64,000 bases of DNA from Kitasatospora sp044457565 (GTDB lineage: Bacteria; Actinomycetota; Actinomycetes; Streptomycetales; Streptomycetaceae). How positions within the stretch are numbered: position 1 is the first letter of the stretch; each line of letters begins with the position of its first letter. The position numbers and the translations under genes are program-made. The notes under the pieces were generated by a model. The model ran no database searches, was not told the origin of the DNA, and saw only the letters and a program-made list of their open reading frames with translations. This document shows, in pieces, positions 9,776 through 19,267 of the stretch. Location of the stretch: contig NZ_JBITGZ010000002.1 of the NCBI RefSeq assembly GCF_044457565.1, positions 62,001 to 126,000 of the forward strand, read 5' to 3'.

Positions 9776-12352
9776 TCAGGCGCGGTCGCAGGCCTGGGCC
9801 CGCAGCGCGCGGGACAGGTCGTCGCGGCACTCCAGGACGAGCCGGCGCAGCGCGGGCGCGGCGCCCTCGTGCTGCGTCAGCCACGCGTCCGCGGCGGCCA
9901 GCGTCTGTTCGGTGATCTGCAGCCGGGGGAAGAAGCCGCCGACGATCCGCATCGCGATCTCGATGCTGCGCTCCGCCCAGATGCGCTCCAGCAGCTCGAA
10001 GTACCGATCCGTGTACGGGGCGGTGAGCTCCCGCCGGCCGGGCAGTGCGAAGCCCGCGATCTGCGCCTCCACCAGGGCGTTGGGCAGCTGGTCGGAGTCG
10101 ACCACGGCCGACCACGCGGCGGCCTTGGCCTCGGCCGTCGGCCGGGCGGCCAGGCACTGGGTGTACTGGCGCTTTCCGGAGGCGGTGTTGTCGGCGCTCA
10201 GCTCCGCGCCCAGTTCCTCGTCGGTGGCCTGGCCGGCGGCGGCCAGCGCGAGCCACAGCGACCAGCGCAGCTCCTGGTCGACGTCCAGGCCGTCGATCCG
10301 GGCGCTGCCGGCCAGCAGGCCCCGGACCAGCCGCAGGTGCTCGGAGCCGTTGGCCGTCTGGGCGAGGAACCGGGCCCAGGCCAGCTGGTGGTCGCTGCCC
10401 GGCGCTGCGGCGCGCAGCTCGCGCAGGGCGCCCTCGGCGAGCAGCCGCCCGCCCTCGGTGCGCCAGGCGGGGTCGGCGTACAGGTCGACGGCGCCCTTGG
10501 CCTGCTGGTGCAGGGACTGCAGCACGCCGATGTTGGACTCGTGCCCGGCGAAGCGCAGCACCAGGGCGACGTAGTCGCGGGCCGGCATCAGGCCGTCGCG
10601 GGTCAGGTTCCACACCGCCGACCAGGCCAGCGCCCGGGCGAGGTCGTCGCCGAGGTCGCCCAGGCCGGCGCGCAGGGTCTCCAGCGACTCGCCGTCGAAG
10701 CGGATCTTGCAGTACGTCAGATCGTCGTCGTTGAGCAGCACCAGGGCGGGCCGGGGCCGGCCCGCCAGCTCGGCGACGACCGTCCGTGCGCCGGTCACGT
10801 CGAGCTCGATCCGCTCGGTGCGCACCAGCGCGCCGTCGGCGTCCCGGTCGTAGAGGCCGATCGCGACCCGGTGCGGGCGCAGCGTGGCGCCGTCCTGGAA
10901 CACCGCGAGTTCGGTGATCCGGCCCTCGGCGTCGACGGTCAGCTGCGGGGTGAGGGAGTTGACCCCGGCGGTCTGCAGCCAGGCCTTCGCCCAGGTCTTC
11001 AGGTCGCGCCCGCTGGTCTCCTCCAGGATGCCGAGCAGGTCGCCGAGCACGGTGTTGCCGAAGGCGTGCCGCTTGAAGTACTGCCGGGCGCCCTCGAAGA
11101 AGGCGTCCCGTCCGACGTACGCCACCAGCTGTTTGAGCACCGAGGCGCCCTTGGCGTAGGTGATGCCGTCGAAGTTGAGCTTGGCGTCCTCCAGGTCCCT
11201 GATGTCCGCGGTGATCGGGTGGGTGGTCGGGAACTGGTCCTGCCGGTAGGCCCAGGCCTTGCGCTGGTTGGCGAAGGTGATCCAGGCCGAGCCGTACCTC
11301 GTCCCGGCGCCGATCAGGGCGAACGAGCCCATGAAGTCGGCGAAGGACTCCTTCAGCCAGAGGTCGTCCCACCAGCGCATGGTGACCAGGTCACCGAACC
11401 ACATGTGCGCCATCTCGTGCAGGATGACGTTGGCCCGGCCCTCGTACGCGGCGTCGGTGACCTTGGAGCGGAAGACGAACTCCTCACGGAAGGTCACGCA
11501 GCCCGGGTTCTCCATCGCGCCGATGTTGTACTCGGGAACGAAGGCCTGGTCGTACTTGCCGAACGGGTACGGGTAGTCGAACTCCTCGTGGAAGAAGTCC
11601 AGGCCCTTCTTGGTGACGCCGAGGATCTCGTCCGCGTCGAAGTGGCGGGCGAGCGAGCGGCGGCACATCGCGGAGAGCGGGATCTCCAGCGTGCTGCCGT
11701 CGGCCAGCTCGCGGCGGTAGTGGTCGCGTTCGACGTGGTACTGGCCGGCCACGACCGCGGTGAGGTAGGTGGAGATCGGCTGCGTGGGCGCGAACTCCCA
11801 GGTGCGGGCGGTGCCTTCGGCCGAGACGGTGTCGTGGACGGCGTCGTGGACGGCGTTGGACCAGACCTCCCAGGCGGCGGGGGCGGTCACGGTGAAGGTG
11901 AACGGCGCCTTCAGGTCGGGCTGTTCGAAGTTGGCGAACATCCGCCGGGCGTCGGCCGGTTCGAAGTGGGTGTACAGGTAGGTCTCGCCGTCCACCGGGT
12001 CGGTGAAGCGGTGCAGGCCCTCACCGGTGCGGCTGTACGCGCAGTCCGCGTCCACCACCAGGACGTTGTCCGCGGCGAGGCCGTCCACGGCGACCCGGGC
12101 GCCGTCGAAGACCTGGGCCGGGTCCAGCTCGCGGCCGTTCAGGGTGACCGCGCGGACGGCGGGTGCGAGCAGGTCGACGAAGGTCGAGGCGCCCGGCTGC
12201 GAGCTGCGGAAGGCGATGGTGGTGGTGGAGCGGAAGGTGGCCGCCGCCGGGTCCACGGCGGAGGTCACGTCCAGCCGGATCCGGTAGCTGTCCACGTCCA
12301 GGATGCTGGCCCGCTGCTGGGCTTCGTCGCGGCTCAGGTTCTTGCCCGGCAC
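9776..12352 (-). CDS. pepN: Aminopeptidase N (M1 family)
   Basis: This 858-residue cytoplasmic zinc aminopeptidase removes N-terminal residues from peptides. The exopeptidase motif GAMEN is at residues 278-282, and the zinc motif HEMAH is at 312-316 with the third ligand E335 in WLKES. The long C-terminal helical ERAP1-like domain is complete. I choose GTG at 12352 because AAAGGAG precedes it by 9 bases; the open frame extends further upstream but lacks a better start. It is transcribed towards the mycothiol-type gene. Confidence 0.95.
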   Translation of the reverse strand: MPGKNLSRDEAQQRASILDVDSYRIRLDVTSAVDPAAATFRSTTTIAFRSSQPGASTFVDLLAPAVRAVTLNGRELDPAQVFDGARVAVDGLAADNVLVVDADCAYSRTGEGLHRFTDPVDGETYLYTHFEPADARRMFANFEQPDLKAPFTFTVTAPAAWEVWSNAVHDAVHDTVSAEGTARTWEFAPTQPISTYLTAVVAGQYHVERDHYRRELADGSTLEIPLSAMCRRSLARHFDADEILGVTKKGLDFFHEEFDYPYPFGKYDQAFVPEYNIGAMENPGCVTFREEFVFRSKVTDAAYEGRANVILHEMAHMWFGDLVTMRWWDDLWLKESFADFMGSFALIGAGTRYGSAWITFANQRKAWAYRQDQFPTTHPITADIRDLEDAKLNFDGITYAKGASVLKQLVAYVGRDAFFEGARQYFKRHAFGNTVLGDLLGILEETSGRDLKTWAKAWLQTAGVNSLTPQLTVDAEGRITELAVFQDGATLRPHRVAIGLYDRDADGALVRTERIELDVTGARTVVAELAGRPRPALVLLNDDDLTYCKIRFDGESLETLRAGLGDLGDDLARALAWSAVWNLTRDGLMPARDYVALVLRFAGHESNIGVLQSLHQQAKGAVDLYADPAWRTEGGRLLAEGALRELRAAAPGSDHQLAWARFLAQTANGSEHLRLVRGLLAGSARIDGLDVDQELRWSLWLALAAAGQATDEELGAELSADNTASGKRQYTQCLAARPTAEAKAAAWSAVVDSDQLPNALVEAQIAGFALPGRRELTAPYTDRYFELLERIWAERSIEIAMRIVGGFFPRLQITEQTLAAADAWLTQHEGAAPALRRLVLECRDDLSRALRAQACDRA

Positions 12353-12592
12353 GGCGGTACTCCTTTGTCCGGCCCGCACTGCGATGCGGCGTGCGGCGTG
12401 CGGCTTTCGCGGTCTGCGGCGGCGCGAGCTGCGAGGCTGCGAGCTGCGGGTGCCGCGGAGGCATCCTTTCACGCGCTCTCGCGCGGGTACCATTGCACAC
12501 TCGCGCGGACGGGGGCGGAATCAGCGGTGCCGCGCGGACGTTGGGTCTGGAGACCCCGTGCGGGGCCCGGACTCACCGAAGGACACCTGGCT

Positions 12593-13225
12593 GTGACGAC
12601 TGCCGCTGACCGTAAGACCGCAGACTTCTGGTTCGACCCGGCCTGCCCCTGGGCCTGGATGACCTCGCGCTGGCTGATCGAGGTCCAGCAGCTGCGGCCG
12701 GTCGACGTGAACTGGCATGTGATGAGCCTCGCGGTGCTCAACGAGCACCGCGACCTGCCCCAGAACTACCGTGAGCTGCTCGACAACGCCTGGGGCGCGG
12801 TGCGGGTGTGCATCGCGGCCGCCGAGAAGCACGGCGAGGAGGTGCTGGGCCGGCTGTACACCGAGCTCGGCACCCGCTTCCACAACCAGGGCCTGCCGCA
12901 GAACCGCGAGACCATCGCGGCCGCGCTGGTCGCCGCCGGCCTGTCGGCCGAACTGGCCGACGCCGCCGACACCGACGCGTACGACGAGGCCCTGCGCGCC
13001 TCGCACAAGGAGGGCATCACCCTGGTCGGCGAGGACGTCGGCACCCCGGTGATCGCGGTCGAGGGCGCGGACGGCGAGCGGGTGGCGTTCTTCGGCCCGG
13101 TCGTCACCCCGACCCCGCGCGGCGAGGCCGCCGCCCGGCTGTGGGACGGCACCCTGCTGGTCGCCTCCACCCCCGGCTTCTACGAGATCAAGCGCACCCG
13201 CACCGCGGGCCCGTCCTTCGAGTGA
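12593..13225 (+). CDS. DsbA-fold oxidoreductase, Rv2466c-like, single active-site cysteine
   Basis: The 210-residue protein begins FWFDPACPWAWMTSRW, the N-terminal signature of the mycothiol-dependent nitroreductase/disulfide family related to Mycobacterium tuberculosis Rv2466c. The catalytic loop reads CPWAW, so only the first cysteine is present. A monothiol mechanism with mycothiol is therefore more likely than a dithiol one. GTPVIAV near residue 151 is the cis-proline region. GTG at 12593 has GAAGGAC upstream. It is divergent from pepN. Confidence 0.82.
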   Translation: MTTAADRKTADFWFDPACPWAWMTSRWLIEVQQLRPVDVNWHVMSLAVLNEHRDLPQNYRELLDNAWGAVRVCIAAAEKHGEEVLGRLYTELGTRFHNQGLPQNRETIAAALVAAGLSAELADAADTDAYDEALRASHKEGITLVGEDVGTPVIAVEGADGERVAFFGPVVTPTPRGEAAARLWDGTLLVASTPGFYEIKRTRTAGPSFE

Positions 13226-13264
13226 GCAGCTGAGCCCTGATCCACTCAGCCGCTGGGGACGCAT

Positions 13265-13307
13265 GCGGAAGGGGCCCGGTACCAAGTCGGTACCGGGCCC
13301 CTTCCGC
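13265..13307. terminator. Bidirectional terminator, 19-bp perfect stem
   Basis: A perfect 19-bp inverted repeat with a 5-base loop (AAGTC) separates two convergent genes and can serve both. Confidence 0.88.
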
Positions 13308-13314
13308 GTCGGAA

Positions 13315-14793
13315 TCAGCTCTCGACGCGCTCGGCGCTCACGGCGCTCACGGCGCTCTTGGCCGCCGCGTCGCGGCGCTGCTTGACGTACCCCGCCAGGG
13401 CGAGGGCGGCGACCAGCACACTCGCCGCGTACAGCTGTTCGCGGTTGCCCTCGGTGGTGGTCATCAGGCCGAGGATGGCGAGCACGGCGAGCAGCGCGGC
13501 CCAGGTCAGGTACGGGTAGCCCCACATCCGGACGGTGAGCAGCTCGGGTGCCTCGCGCTCCAGCTTGCGGCGCATCTTCAGCTGGACGACGCAGATGAAG
13601 AACCAGACCACCAGGATCGCCACGCCGGTGGTGTTCATCAGCCAGGTGAAGACGGTGTCCGGCCAGAACTTGCCGGCCAGCACGGCGCCGAAGCCGAAGC
13701 CACAGGAGGCCAGCACGGCCAGTCGCGGCACGCCGCCGCTCACCTTGGCCAGTGCCCGCGGGCCCTGCCCGCGGGAGACCAGCGAGTACGCCATCCGCGA
13801 GGAGCCGTAGATGTTGGCGTTCATCGCCGAGAGCAGCGCGATGAGCACCACGAACTTCATGATGTCGCCGGCGGCGGGCACGCCCAGGTGCTGGAGGACG
13901 GTGACGTACGGGCCGTCCGAGACGATCGACGGGTCCTTCCAGGAGACCAGCGTGACGACCAGGGCCATCGAGCCGATGTAGAAGACCGCGATCCGCCACA
14001 CGGCGGTGCGCACCGCGTTGGCGACGTTCTTGCGCGGGTCCTCGGACTCGGCGGCCGCGATGGTGACCGTCTCCAGGCCGCCGTAGGCGAAGACCGAGGC
14101 CAGCAGGCCGACGATCAGACCACTGGTGCCGTTGGGCAGGAATCCGCCCTGGCCGGTCAGGTTGCTGCTGCCGGGCGCGCCGCCGTCACCGAGGACGCCG
14201 AGGACGCCGAGCGTGCCGAGCACCAGGAACGCCACGATCGCGGCCACCTTGACGGCGGCGAACCAGAACTCGAACTCGCCGAAGTTCTTCACGGCCGTCA
14301 GGTTGCTGGCGCAGAAGAACACCATGAAGATGCCGACCCAGACCCACGGCGAGACGGCGGGGACCATGTCGTTCATGATCTTGCCGGCGGCGGTGGCCTC
14401 GGCCGCGACACCGCAGCAGAGCATCACCCAGTACATCCACCCGGCGGTGACGCCGGCCCAGGGGCCGATCTCGCGCTCGGCGTGCACCGAGAAGGAGCCG
14501 GACGCCGGGCGGGCCGCCGACATCTCGCCGAGCATCCGCATGATCAGCATGACCAGCAGGCCGGAGAGGGTGAAGGCCAGGATGATCGCGGGGCCGGCGG
14601 CCGCGATGCCCGCGCCGGATCCGACGAAGAGTCCGGCGCCGATCACGCCACCGAGCGCGATCATCGAGAGGTGACGCTGCTTCAGGCCGTGCGACAGCTG
14701 CTGCCCGTCGCCGGTGGCCGGGGAGGGGGCGGTCGCGAGCTGACGGTCAGCCGTGGACTGCTCGGGCGCCGGCGGCGCGGGGGTACGGGCCAT
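13315..14793 (-). CDS. Amino acid permease (APC superfamily, GabP/AnsP-like)
   Basis: The 492-residue protein has twelve predicted helices after a 30-residue hydrophilic N-terminus. GGVIGAGLFVGSG in helix 1 is the APC substrate-site glycine loop, and AARPASGSFSVHAEREIG after helix 2 is typical of the amino acid transporter family. It should import amino acids such as GABA, asparagine or aromatic residues by proton symport; the exact substrate cannot be read from sequence. ATG at 14793. It ends at the shared terminator. Confidence 0.88.
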   Translation of the reverse strand: MARTPAPPAPEQSTADRQLATAPSPATGDGQQLSHGLKQRHLSMIALGGVIGAGLFVGSGAGIAAAGPAIILAFTLSGLLVMLIMRMLGEMSAARPASGSFSVHAEREIGPWAGVTAGWMYWVMLCCGVAAEATAAGKIMNDMVPAVSPWVWVGIFMVFFCASNLTAVKNFGEFEFWFAAVKVAAIVAFLVLGTLGVLGVLGDGGAPGSSNLTGQGGFLPNGTSGLIVGLLASVFAYGGLETVTIAAAESEDPRKNVANAVRTAVWRIAVFYIGSMALVVTLVSWKDPSIVSDGPYVTVLQHLGVPAAGDIMKFVVLIALLSAMNANIYGSSRMAYSLVSRGQGPRALAKVSGGVPRLAVLASCGFGFGAVLAGKFWPDTVFTWLMNTTGVAILVVWFFICVVQLKMRRKLEREAPELLTVRMWGYPYLTWAALLAVLAILGLMTTTEGNREQLYAASVLVAALALAGYVKQRRDAAAKSAVSAVSAERVES

Positions 14794-15192
14794 GAGGGTG
14801 GATCCAGACTGTTCGGATAGCGGGTCGAGTCGCCCAATATCCGGTGTGGCGGCGGTTCATGCCAATGAATCGGGCTCTGGGCCCACTATTCGGACCGATT
14901 CACTACCATCTGTGACCGAATGTGGACTGTTCTGGTCGATTTGCCCCTCTGGAGCCCGGCTCCCGGGGTGGAACTGCGGGCGGGGTTCGGCGCGGGCTCT
15001 TCTCGGGCCCGGCGCGGGCTCGGCACCGGCGCTTCGCGGGCCGTTCGTGGGCTCCTGACCGGTGTTGCATGGGCCGGATCCGACAATGGCCGACTCCGGC
15101 GCTTTGTCGGGTTCCCTGACGCGGGCACCGCGCGTGAGCGCGTAGGTTCACAGTTGTTCACTCAGCAGCCCCACAGTGCGGAGATTCCCCCG
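14794..15192. promoter_or_regulatory. Divergent intergenic region, permease / bioY
   Basis: These 399 bases have no supported gene. Two copies of GTTCAC lie at 15146-15151 and 15156-15161, exactly one helical turn apart and 31 bases before bioY, and could be an operator for a biotin regulator. The middle (14970-15060) has repeated GCGGGCTC-type words that look like drift in GC-rich DNA. An open frame from 14920 runs into bioY but is not conserved-looking. Confidence 0.35.
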
Positions 15193-15792
15193 ATGGCCAC
15201 AGCCAGCACGCCCATACCGACCCGCGCCGTCCTCGCGGACCTGCTGCCCGCGGCGTCCACCCGGATCGGCACCCAGCTGCGCGACCTCGCGCTGGTGACC
15301 GGCGGCGCGGCGCTCACCGGCCTGGCGGCCCAGCTGTCGGTCAACGTCCCCGGCTCGCCCGTGCCCGTCACCGGCCAGACCTTCGCCGCCCTGCTGGTGG
15401 GCACGGCCCTCGGCACCCGGCGCGGCATCGCCTCGCTGGGCCTCTACCTGCTCGCGGGGATGGCCGGCCTGCCGTGGTTCGCGCAGGGCACCTCGGGCGT
15501 GCTGATGCCCTCGCTGGGCTATGTGATCGGCTTCGTCCTGGCGGCGGGCCTCACCGGCGCGCTGGCCCGCCGCGGCGCCGACCGCAGCCCGCTGAACACC
15601 GCCGTCGCCATGGTGCTCGGCAACCTGGCGATCTACGCGGTCGGCGTCCCCTACCTCGCGCTCTCGCTGGACATCTCCCTCGCCAAGGCCGCCGAGCTGG
15701 GGCTTTACCCGTACCTGGTCGGCGACGCCCTCAAGGCCCTCCTCGCCGTCGCGGCCCTCCCGCTCGCCTGGAAGCTCCTCAGGCAGCGCTGA
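15193..15792 (+). CDS. bioY: Biotin transporter BioY
   Basis: The 199-residue membrane protein has six helices and the BioY hallmark VPVTGQTFAALLVG followed by a GLYLLAGMAGLPWFA-type segment, the biotin-binding loop region. BioY is the substrate-binding S component of ECF-type biotin uptake. No bioM or bioN follows, so it may work alone or with shared energising units. ATG at 15193 gives the usual length; upstream in-frame codons are not BioY-like. Confidence 0.92.
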   Translation: MATASTPIPTRAVLADLLPAASTRIGTQLRDLALVTGGAALTGLAAQLSVNVPGSPVPVTGQTFAALLVGTALGTRRGIASLGLYLLAGMAGLPWFAQGTSGVLMPSLGYVIGFVLAAGLTGALARRGADRSPLNTAVAMVLGNLAIYAVGVPYLALSLDISLAKAAELGLYPYLVGDALKALLAVAALPLAWKLLRQR

Positions 15793-15873
15793 GAGCAGGG
15801 CCGGGGCTCCGCGGCTCGGTCGGCGGAGCCCCGATCCCGCGGTCGGGCCGGTGCGCATGCCACACTCATACGC

Positions 15874-16359
15874 ATGCGCGTGTACCTGGGTTCCGACCAT
15901 GCCGGATTCGACCTCAAGAACCACCTCGTCCAGTGGCTGAAGGAGGCCGGCCACGAGCCGGTCGACTGCGGGCCGCTCGTCTACGACGCCGAGGACGACT
16001 ACCCGCCGTTCTGCCTGCGCGCCGCCGAGCGCACCGCCGCCGACGCCGAGGCGCTGGGCATCGTGATCGGCGGCTCGGGCAACGGCGAGGCCATCGCCGC
16101 CAACAAGGTCAAGGGTGTCCGTGCGGCGCTGGCCTGGAGCGAGGAGACCGCCTCGCTCGGCCGCGAGCACAACAACGCCAACGTGATCTCCATCGGCGGC
16201 CGCATGCACACCCAGGACGAGGCCACCAAGTTCGTCGAGGTGTTCCTCAACACCCCGTACAGCGGCGCCGAGCGGCACACCCGCCGGATCGAGATGCTGA
16301 GCGACTACGAGACCACCGGTGAGCTTCCGCCCATCCCGGCGCACCACCCGAACAGCTGA
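15874..16359 (+). CDS. rpiB: Ribose-5-phosphate isomerase B
   Basis: The 161-residue enzyme interconverts ribose 5-phosphate and ribulose 5-phosphate in the pentose phosphate pathway. The N-terminal GSDHAGF motif and IGGSGNGEA loop are characteristic of the RpiB/LacAB family. In the active-site loop the serine of GGSGNGE takes the place of the cysteine of the E. coli enzyme, which is usual for actinobacterial RpiB. ATG at 15874. A hairpin follows the stop. Confidence 0.94.
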   Translation: MRVYLGSDHAGFDLKNHLVQWLKEAGHEPVDCGPLVYDAEDDYPPFCLRAAERTAADAEALGIVIGGSGNGEAIAANKVKGVRAALAWSEETASLGREHNNANVISIGGRMHTQDEATKFVEVFLNTPYSGAERHTRRIEMLSDYETTGELPPIPAHHPNS

Positions 16360-16377
16360 TCAAACGTCAGGCCCGGG

Positions 16378-16412
16378 AACGGCCGGCCCCTCCTCGGAGG
16401 TGGCCGGCCGTT
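16378..16412. terminator. Terminator between rpiB and the acetyltransferase gene
   Basis: An 11-bp perfect stem (AACGGCCGGCC and its complement) with an inner CCTCC/GGAGG extension lies between convergent genes. Confidence 0.82.
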
Positions 16413-16494
16413 CGTGTTCCCCGGCACCGCGGTGACCGCTGCCCGGTCAGCGGGCCTCAGGTAGGCGGGCCTCCCGCCGGCAGGCGTCCGGTCA

Positions 16495-17778
16495 TCAGAA
16501 GTTGTGCGGCAACCAGGGCGCGACATCGGAGGTGAACGCCCGCGAGGCCTCGGTGAGCGCGCCCTTGCCCAGCTCGCGGACCCGCCCGGCGCGCGCCAGC
16601 GCACCCAGCGTCACCCCGCCCAGGTACACCGAGCCCAGCTCCCGTACGGTCAGCGCCAGCTCGGCCGGTGCCGTGGTCGGCAGGCAGCTGGCGCCCTTGC
16701 CGGGGCCCTCGCTGTGCAGCTGCCAGCGGCCGGAGTTCCACGGGCAGAAGGTGTCCTCCACCTCCAGCACCACTTCCACCGGCGCCGCGTACCCCCGGCC
16801 CTGGAGCGCCGCACCCACGTCCACCAGCCGCACGAACAGCGCGTCGGACAGCTGCGGCTGGAGCCGGCGGGGGTCGGAGACCAGGTGCAGCAGCGGGTCG
16901 TCCATCGGCCGGTTGCGGGCGGCCACCGTGTCGGTGAGGTCGAGGTCGAGCAGGAACGCCCAGAGCGCCGCGTACGCCTGCGGGCCGACCGCCTCCACGT
17001 CGTCGACCCGGACGGTGCCGGCAGGTCCCGTCCGGTGCCAGTCCGCCTTCACCGCGTAGCGGGCGTAGCCGAGCAGCCGGCCGCTCACGGCGTCCTCGGC
17101 GAGCACGCACTGCAGCTTGGAGAAGCCGGCCCGCTCGGACTCCGGGTCGACCAGCGCCAACTGCTCCCAGCCCGGCCGGCGCTCCAGCATCCCCGGCCGC
17201 AGCGGCACCCGGCTCGCGTACAGCTTCTCGCAGGCGGCGGCCGACCCGGCGGGGTCGGTCAGCCGCAGCCGCAGCGGGGTGCCGCCCGGGTCCGCCGGAT
17301 CGGCGGCGGGGGAGTGCACCCGCACCCGGCCGCGCTGGATCTCGACCGACAGCCGCCAGCTGCCGAGCCCGTACCCGTACCGGCCGTAGATCGCCGGCTC
17401 GGAGGCGGTGAGCACCGCGAGCGCCTCGCCGCGGTCCCGGACGTCGTCCAGCTGCCGCCGCATCAGCGCGGTGAGCACGCCGCGGCGCCGGTAGGTGGGC
17501 AGCACGCCGACCATGGTCACCCCGGCGGCCGGCAGGACGGCGCCGCCGGGAACGGCGAGCCGGAAGGAGAACGCGCCCGCGCAGCCGACCGGCTCGGGGC
17601 CGTCCCAGACCCCGAGCGAGCGCTCGGGTTCGAAGACCCGCCGCCACAGCTTCCGGTGCTCCGGCGTCTCCTCGCCGCCACCGAAGGCGATCTCCACGGT
17701 CCGGAACCAGGCGGGCCAGTCTGTGGCGTCCAGGGTCCGTACGGTCAGAGCCTCGTGGGTCGTCCCGTCCTGTGTCAT
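16495..17778 (-). CDS. Eis-family N-acetyltransferase
   Basis: The 427-residue protein has the Eis layout: an N-terminal GNAT domain with the acetyl-CoA loop VLPTYRRRGVLTALM, a second degenerate GNAT domain, and a sterol-carrier-like C-terminal domain ending in PWLPHNF, whose terminal carboxylate acts in catalysis in Eis enzymes. Family members acetylate amines, including aminoglycosides in mycobacteria; the substrate here is unknown. ATG at 17778. Confidence 0.86.
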   Translation of the reverse strand: MTQDGTTHEALTVRTLDATDWPAWFRTVEIAFGGGEETPEHRKLWRRVFEPERSLGVWDGPEPVGCAGAFSFRLAVPGGAVLPAAGVTMVGVLPTYRRRGVLTALMRRQLDDVRDRGEALAVLTASEPAIYGRYGYGLGSWRLSVEIQRGRVRVHSPAADPADPGGTPLRLRLTDPAGSAAACEKLYASRVPLRPGMLERRPGWEQLALVDPESERAGFSKLQCVLAEDAVSGRLLGYARYAVKADWHRTGPAGTVRVDDVEAVGPQAYAALWAFLLDLDLTDTVAARNRPMDDPLLHLVSDPRRLQPQLSDALFVRLVDVGAALQGRGYAAPVEVVLEVEDTFCPWNSGRWQLHSEGPGKGASCLPTTAPAELALTVRELGSVYLGGVTLGALARAGRVRELGKGALTEASRAFTSDVAPWLPHNF

Positions 17779-17999
17779 ATGCCACAGCTACCACCGCGGT
17801 CCGGGGCGCGCTACCCCGTGCCGCGCGCGTGTCGCGTGCGCCGCCCGCCGGAGCCGTACGCCCTGCGGGGTCAGCCCTGGCGGCACCGGGCCCGAGGCGC
17901 CGAGTCGGCCGAAACCCGCCGAGTGCCGCCCGGCCCAACTCGCCCGGGCCCGCGTACCCCGTCGACGCCGACCCGCGGCGGTGGATATGGTCGGACCCC

Positions 18000-19232
18000 A
18001 TGGCTGGCAGACTGCCGGGCGCATCGCCCCAGACGACTGCGACGAGGCCCGATGCCGCCCCGGTGGCGCCGGACCCCGTGACGACCCGGTTGCGCAAGCG
18101 GCTCCGCCGGGTCCGCCGAAGGCTGCGCACGGCCGGGGTCGACTACTTCCGCGGCGGCGCCGCGGACTGGCCGGTGCTGAGCGCGCTCGCGCTGCTCGTC
18201 CCGGTGCTGGTCCTGCTCAACATCCTCGCCCCGGCCTGGGCCCCGCCGACCGCGCTGGTGCTGCCGATCCTGGCGGCCGCGCTGCTGCTGCGCCCCGGCA
18301 GCCTGGTGCTGCTGTACGCGCTCACCGCGCTCGGCCTGTCCGCCGAGTCCGTGATCCACACCGGCCAGCGGGTGGCCAGCAACAACCCCGACGCCTACAC
18401 CTACGGTGTCACCCCCGGCGCCGCGCTGGTGGTCGGCGCGGCCGGGGTGGCCGGGCTGCTGCTGGCGCAGTTCCGCAGCCGGGTCGGGGTGCCCTGGTGG
18501 GGCGGCTCCACGATGCTCTTCGACCTGCGCGAGCGCCTGCGGGTGCAGAGCCGGGTGCCCGAGCTGCCCGAGGGCTGGCACGCCGACATGGCGCTGCGCC
18601 CGGCCGGCGGGCAGTCCTTCTCCGGCGACTTCGTGGTCGCCGGGCGTACCGGCCCCGGCCAGCGGGTGCTGGAGGTGGTGCTCGCGGACGTCTCCGGCAA
18701 GGGCATGGACGCCGGCTCCCGGGCCCTGCTGCTCTCCGGAGCCTTCGGCGGCCTGCTCGGCTCGCTCCCGGCGCACGAGTTCCTGCCCGCCGCCAACGGC
18801 TACCTGCTGCGGCAGTCCTGGGAGGAGGGCTTCGCCACGGCCGTCCACCTGGTGCTCGATCTGGACTCCGGGGAGTACGAGCTGCTCTCGGCCGGTCATC
18901 TGCCGGGCATGCAGCGGCTGGCGGGCGCGGGGCGCTGGGAGATCAAGGAGACCACCGAGGGCCCGCTGCTGGGGATCTACGACGGTGCGAAGTTCGAGGG
19001 CGTGCGGGGGCGGCTGAACCGCGGCGACGTTCTGATGCTCTGCACCGACGGCATGGTGGAGGCGCCGGGGCGCGATCTCTCCGAGGGCATGGACCGGCTG
19101 ATGGGCGAGGCGGACCGGCTGGTCCCGGGCGCGGGGCCGGCGAGCCGCCCGGGAGCGGCGGGGCGGCTGATCGAGACGGTGGCCAGGGACATCAACGATG
19201 ACCGTGCGGTGCTGCTGCTCTGGCGTGATTGA
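18000..19232 (+). CDS. Membrane PP2C (SpoIIE-type) serine phosphatase
   Basis: The 410-residue protein has a basic N-terminus, three or four membrane helices (about residues 60-155), then a cytoplasmic PPM/SpoIIE domain. Metal-binding aspartates are in SGDFVVAG, ADVSGKGMDAG and LCTDGMVEA. Such phosphatases act on anti-anti-sigma factors in stress or developmental signalling. ATG at 18000 has no clear Shine-Dalgarno sequence. It is divergent from the Eis-type gene. The regulatory partner is not nearby. Confidence 0.85.
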   Translation: MAGRLPGASPQTTATRPDAAPVAPDPVTTRLRKRLRRVRRRLRTAGVDYFRGGAADWPVLSALALLVPVLVLLNILAPAWAPPTALVLPILAAALLLRPGSLVLLYALTALGLSAESVIHTGQRVASNNPDAYTYGVTPGAALVVGAAGVAGLLLAQFRSRVGVPWWGGSTMLFDLRERLRVQSRVPELPEGWHADMALRPAGGQSFSGDFVVAGRTGPGQRVLEVVLADVSGKGMDAGSRALLLSGAFGGLLGSLPAHEFLPAANGYLLRQSWEEGFATAVHLVLDLDSGEYELLSAGHLPGMQRLAGAGRWEIKETTEGPLLGIYDGAKFEGVRGRLNRGDVLMLCTDGMVEAPGRDLSEGMDRLMGEADRLVPGAGPASRPGAAGRLIETVARDINDDRAVLLLWRD

Positions 19233-19243
19233 GGATGACCGGA

Positions 19244-19267
19244 TGTGCCCCGGTGTGATCGGGCACA
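19244..19267 (+). terminator. Short hairpin after the phosphatase gene
   Basis: TGTGCCC pairs with GGGCACA across a 10-base loop, 11 bases after the stop codon. Confidence 0.5.

Noticed and set aside
14920..15192. N-terminal extension of BioY
   Set aside because: The added residues are Arg/Gly-rich and unlike BioY, whose normal start is at 15193.
16504..18081. Biosynthetic-cluster-like long frame on the plus strand
   Set aside because: It is antisense to the Eis-type acetyltransferase gene and has no domain; no natural product cluster is present in the window.
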